From positions 1-5,370 of the forward strand of contig JAFAPF010000281.1 of NCBI GenBank assembly GCA_019247245.1: a DNA stretch of 5,370 nucleotides, given 5' to 3'. The DNA comes from Rubrobacter sp. GTDB taxonomy: Bacteria; Actinomycetota; Rubrobacteria; Rubrobacterales; Rubrobacteraceae. A program made the translations under genes and the position numbers. The notes under the pieces were generated by a model. That model had not been told where the DNA came from. It did not search any database and worked only from the letters and a program-made list of their open reading frames with translations. How positions within the stretch are numbered: position 1 is the first letter of the stretch; each line of letters starts with the position of its first letter. Below, piece after piece: positions 5,029 to 5,370 of the stretch.

Positions 5029-5370
5029 CGTACACACAATGATTCATCCAATAACTCTATCCCCGACCCAGTCTTTTCGGAGCCCGTCTTTAACGAAGGG
5101 GTCTTCCAGCCTGACCCGAATGGCTTCTTGGTGGAGCACCCGTCCGATGAGGACCTATACACCAAGCTGCGCAAACTTATGCAGAGCCAGGTCGTGAAAT
5201 TCGATGAATCACGCCTTTCCCCAGACGGAGTGTATCCGTTGGAAAAAGCGCTGGGGTCTGCGGGCGCAGAGGTCGTCAAACAGATCAAGAACAACGAGCA
5301 GATCGTCTTTCACTCTATGGGCGATAGCGGCGCATCTAACGTCCGCAAGTTTATCAATGAGATCAGCGTG
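5029..5370 (+). CDS. Metallophosphoesterase-like protein, N-terminal part (start irregular, cut by window edge)
   Basis: The open frame after the in-frame TAA (5026-5028) reads to the window end. It contains PDPVFSEPVFNEGVFQPDPNGF, which I give as PDPVFSEPVF (5065-5094) and GVFQPDPNGF (5098-5127), then EHPSDEDLYTKL, YPLEKALG, and QIVFHSMGDSGASNVRKF (from about 5293). The last resembles the N-terminal GDxG-type motif of a calcineurin-like phosphoesterase group that I recall; the decisive GNHD motif would lie beyond the edge. No ATG, GTG or TTG occurs in this frame before TTG 5128, which is inside the conserved-looking part. One added C in the CCCC run at 5061-5064 would join ATG 5039 to this frame and give MIHPITLSPDPVF. 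So the gene is frameshifted, mis-sequenced or starts at a rare codon. Family call moderate; function otherwise unknown. Confidence 0.6.

Noticed and set aside
4808..5197. + strand 129-codon open frame
   Set aside because: Its second half is a wrong-frame shadow of the metallophosphoesterase-like gene; the first half is a basic, unrecognised peptide without a good ribosome binding site.
1..5370. CRISPR array, rRNA, insertion sequence or toxin-antitoxin pair
   Set aside because: No regularly spaced repeats, rRNA segments, transposase motifs or paired small genes of that kind were found on either strand.

Overview
The window comes from a bacterial chromosome of moderately high GC (near 58% by eye), densely coded on the left and gene-poor on the right. 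Two genes appear to start with TTG behind good ribosome binding sites, and the left-hand genes overlap by 4 bases in ATGA junctions. The gene set (CaCA antiporter, PHP phosphatase, alanyl-tRNA editing protein, DUF192 lipoprotein, SDR, metallophosphoesterase-like protein) would fit a deep-branching actinobacterium such as the Rubrobacter lineage, or another Gram-positive-like or Chloroflexi-like group. No marker in the window settles this.

Left part (1-3013). A Ca2+/H+ antiporter gene runs leftward off the window edge. It is divergent from a three-gene operon reading rightward: a HisJ-family PHP phosphatase, an AlaX-type alanyl-tRNA editing protein and a DUF192 lipoprotein, each joined to the next by a 4-base ATGA overlap. 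The 80-base divergent spacer carries a perfect 16-bp palindrome, the best operator/promoter candidate there. The AlaX protein keeps its HxxxH zinc motif, but its C-terminal CxxxH motif reads DxxxR.

Middle part (3014-4265). The 355-base leader of a short-chain dehydrogenase/reductase (SDR) gene contains a stretch that I read as a GEMM-I (cyclic-di-GMP-I family) riboswitch aptamer at about 3101-3171. A TACAAT -10 element sits just upstream and a strong Shine-Dalgarno sequence just downstream. The base aligned with the ligand-reading G20 of the Vibrio Vc2 aptamer appears to be A, a substitution linked in the literature to cyclic AMP-GMP recognition. This is the most interesting object in the window. 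Between it and the SDR lies a doubtful 62-codon ORF.

Right part (4266-5370). About 760 bases without a convincing gene follow. They hold a clear 3' fragment of a tRNA-Thr(CGT) gene whose 5' half is missing, then a hairpin, iterated TGRCGACA-type repeats and a 10-bp inverted repeat. This looks like a worn attachment site or scar of an integrative element; no integrase is visible. At the right edge begins a metallophosphoesterase-like protein with no ordinary start codon in frame. One extra C in a CCCC run would join it to an upstream ATG, so it is either frameshifted or starts unusually.
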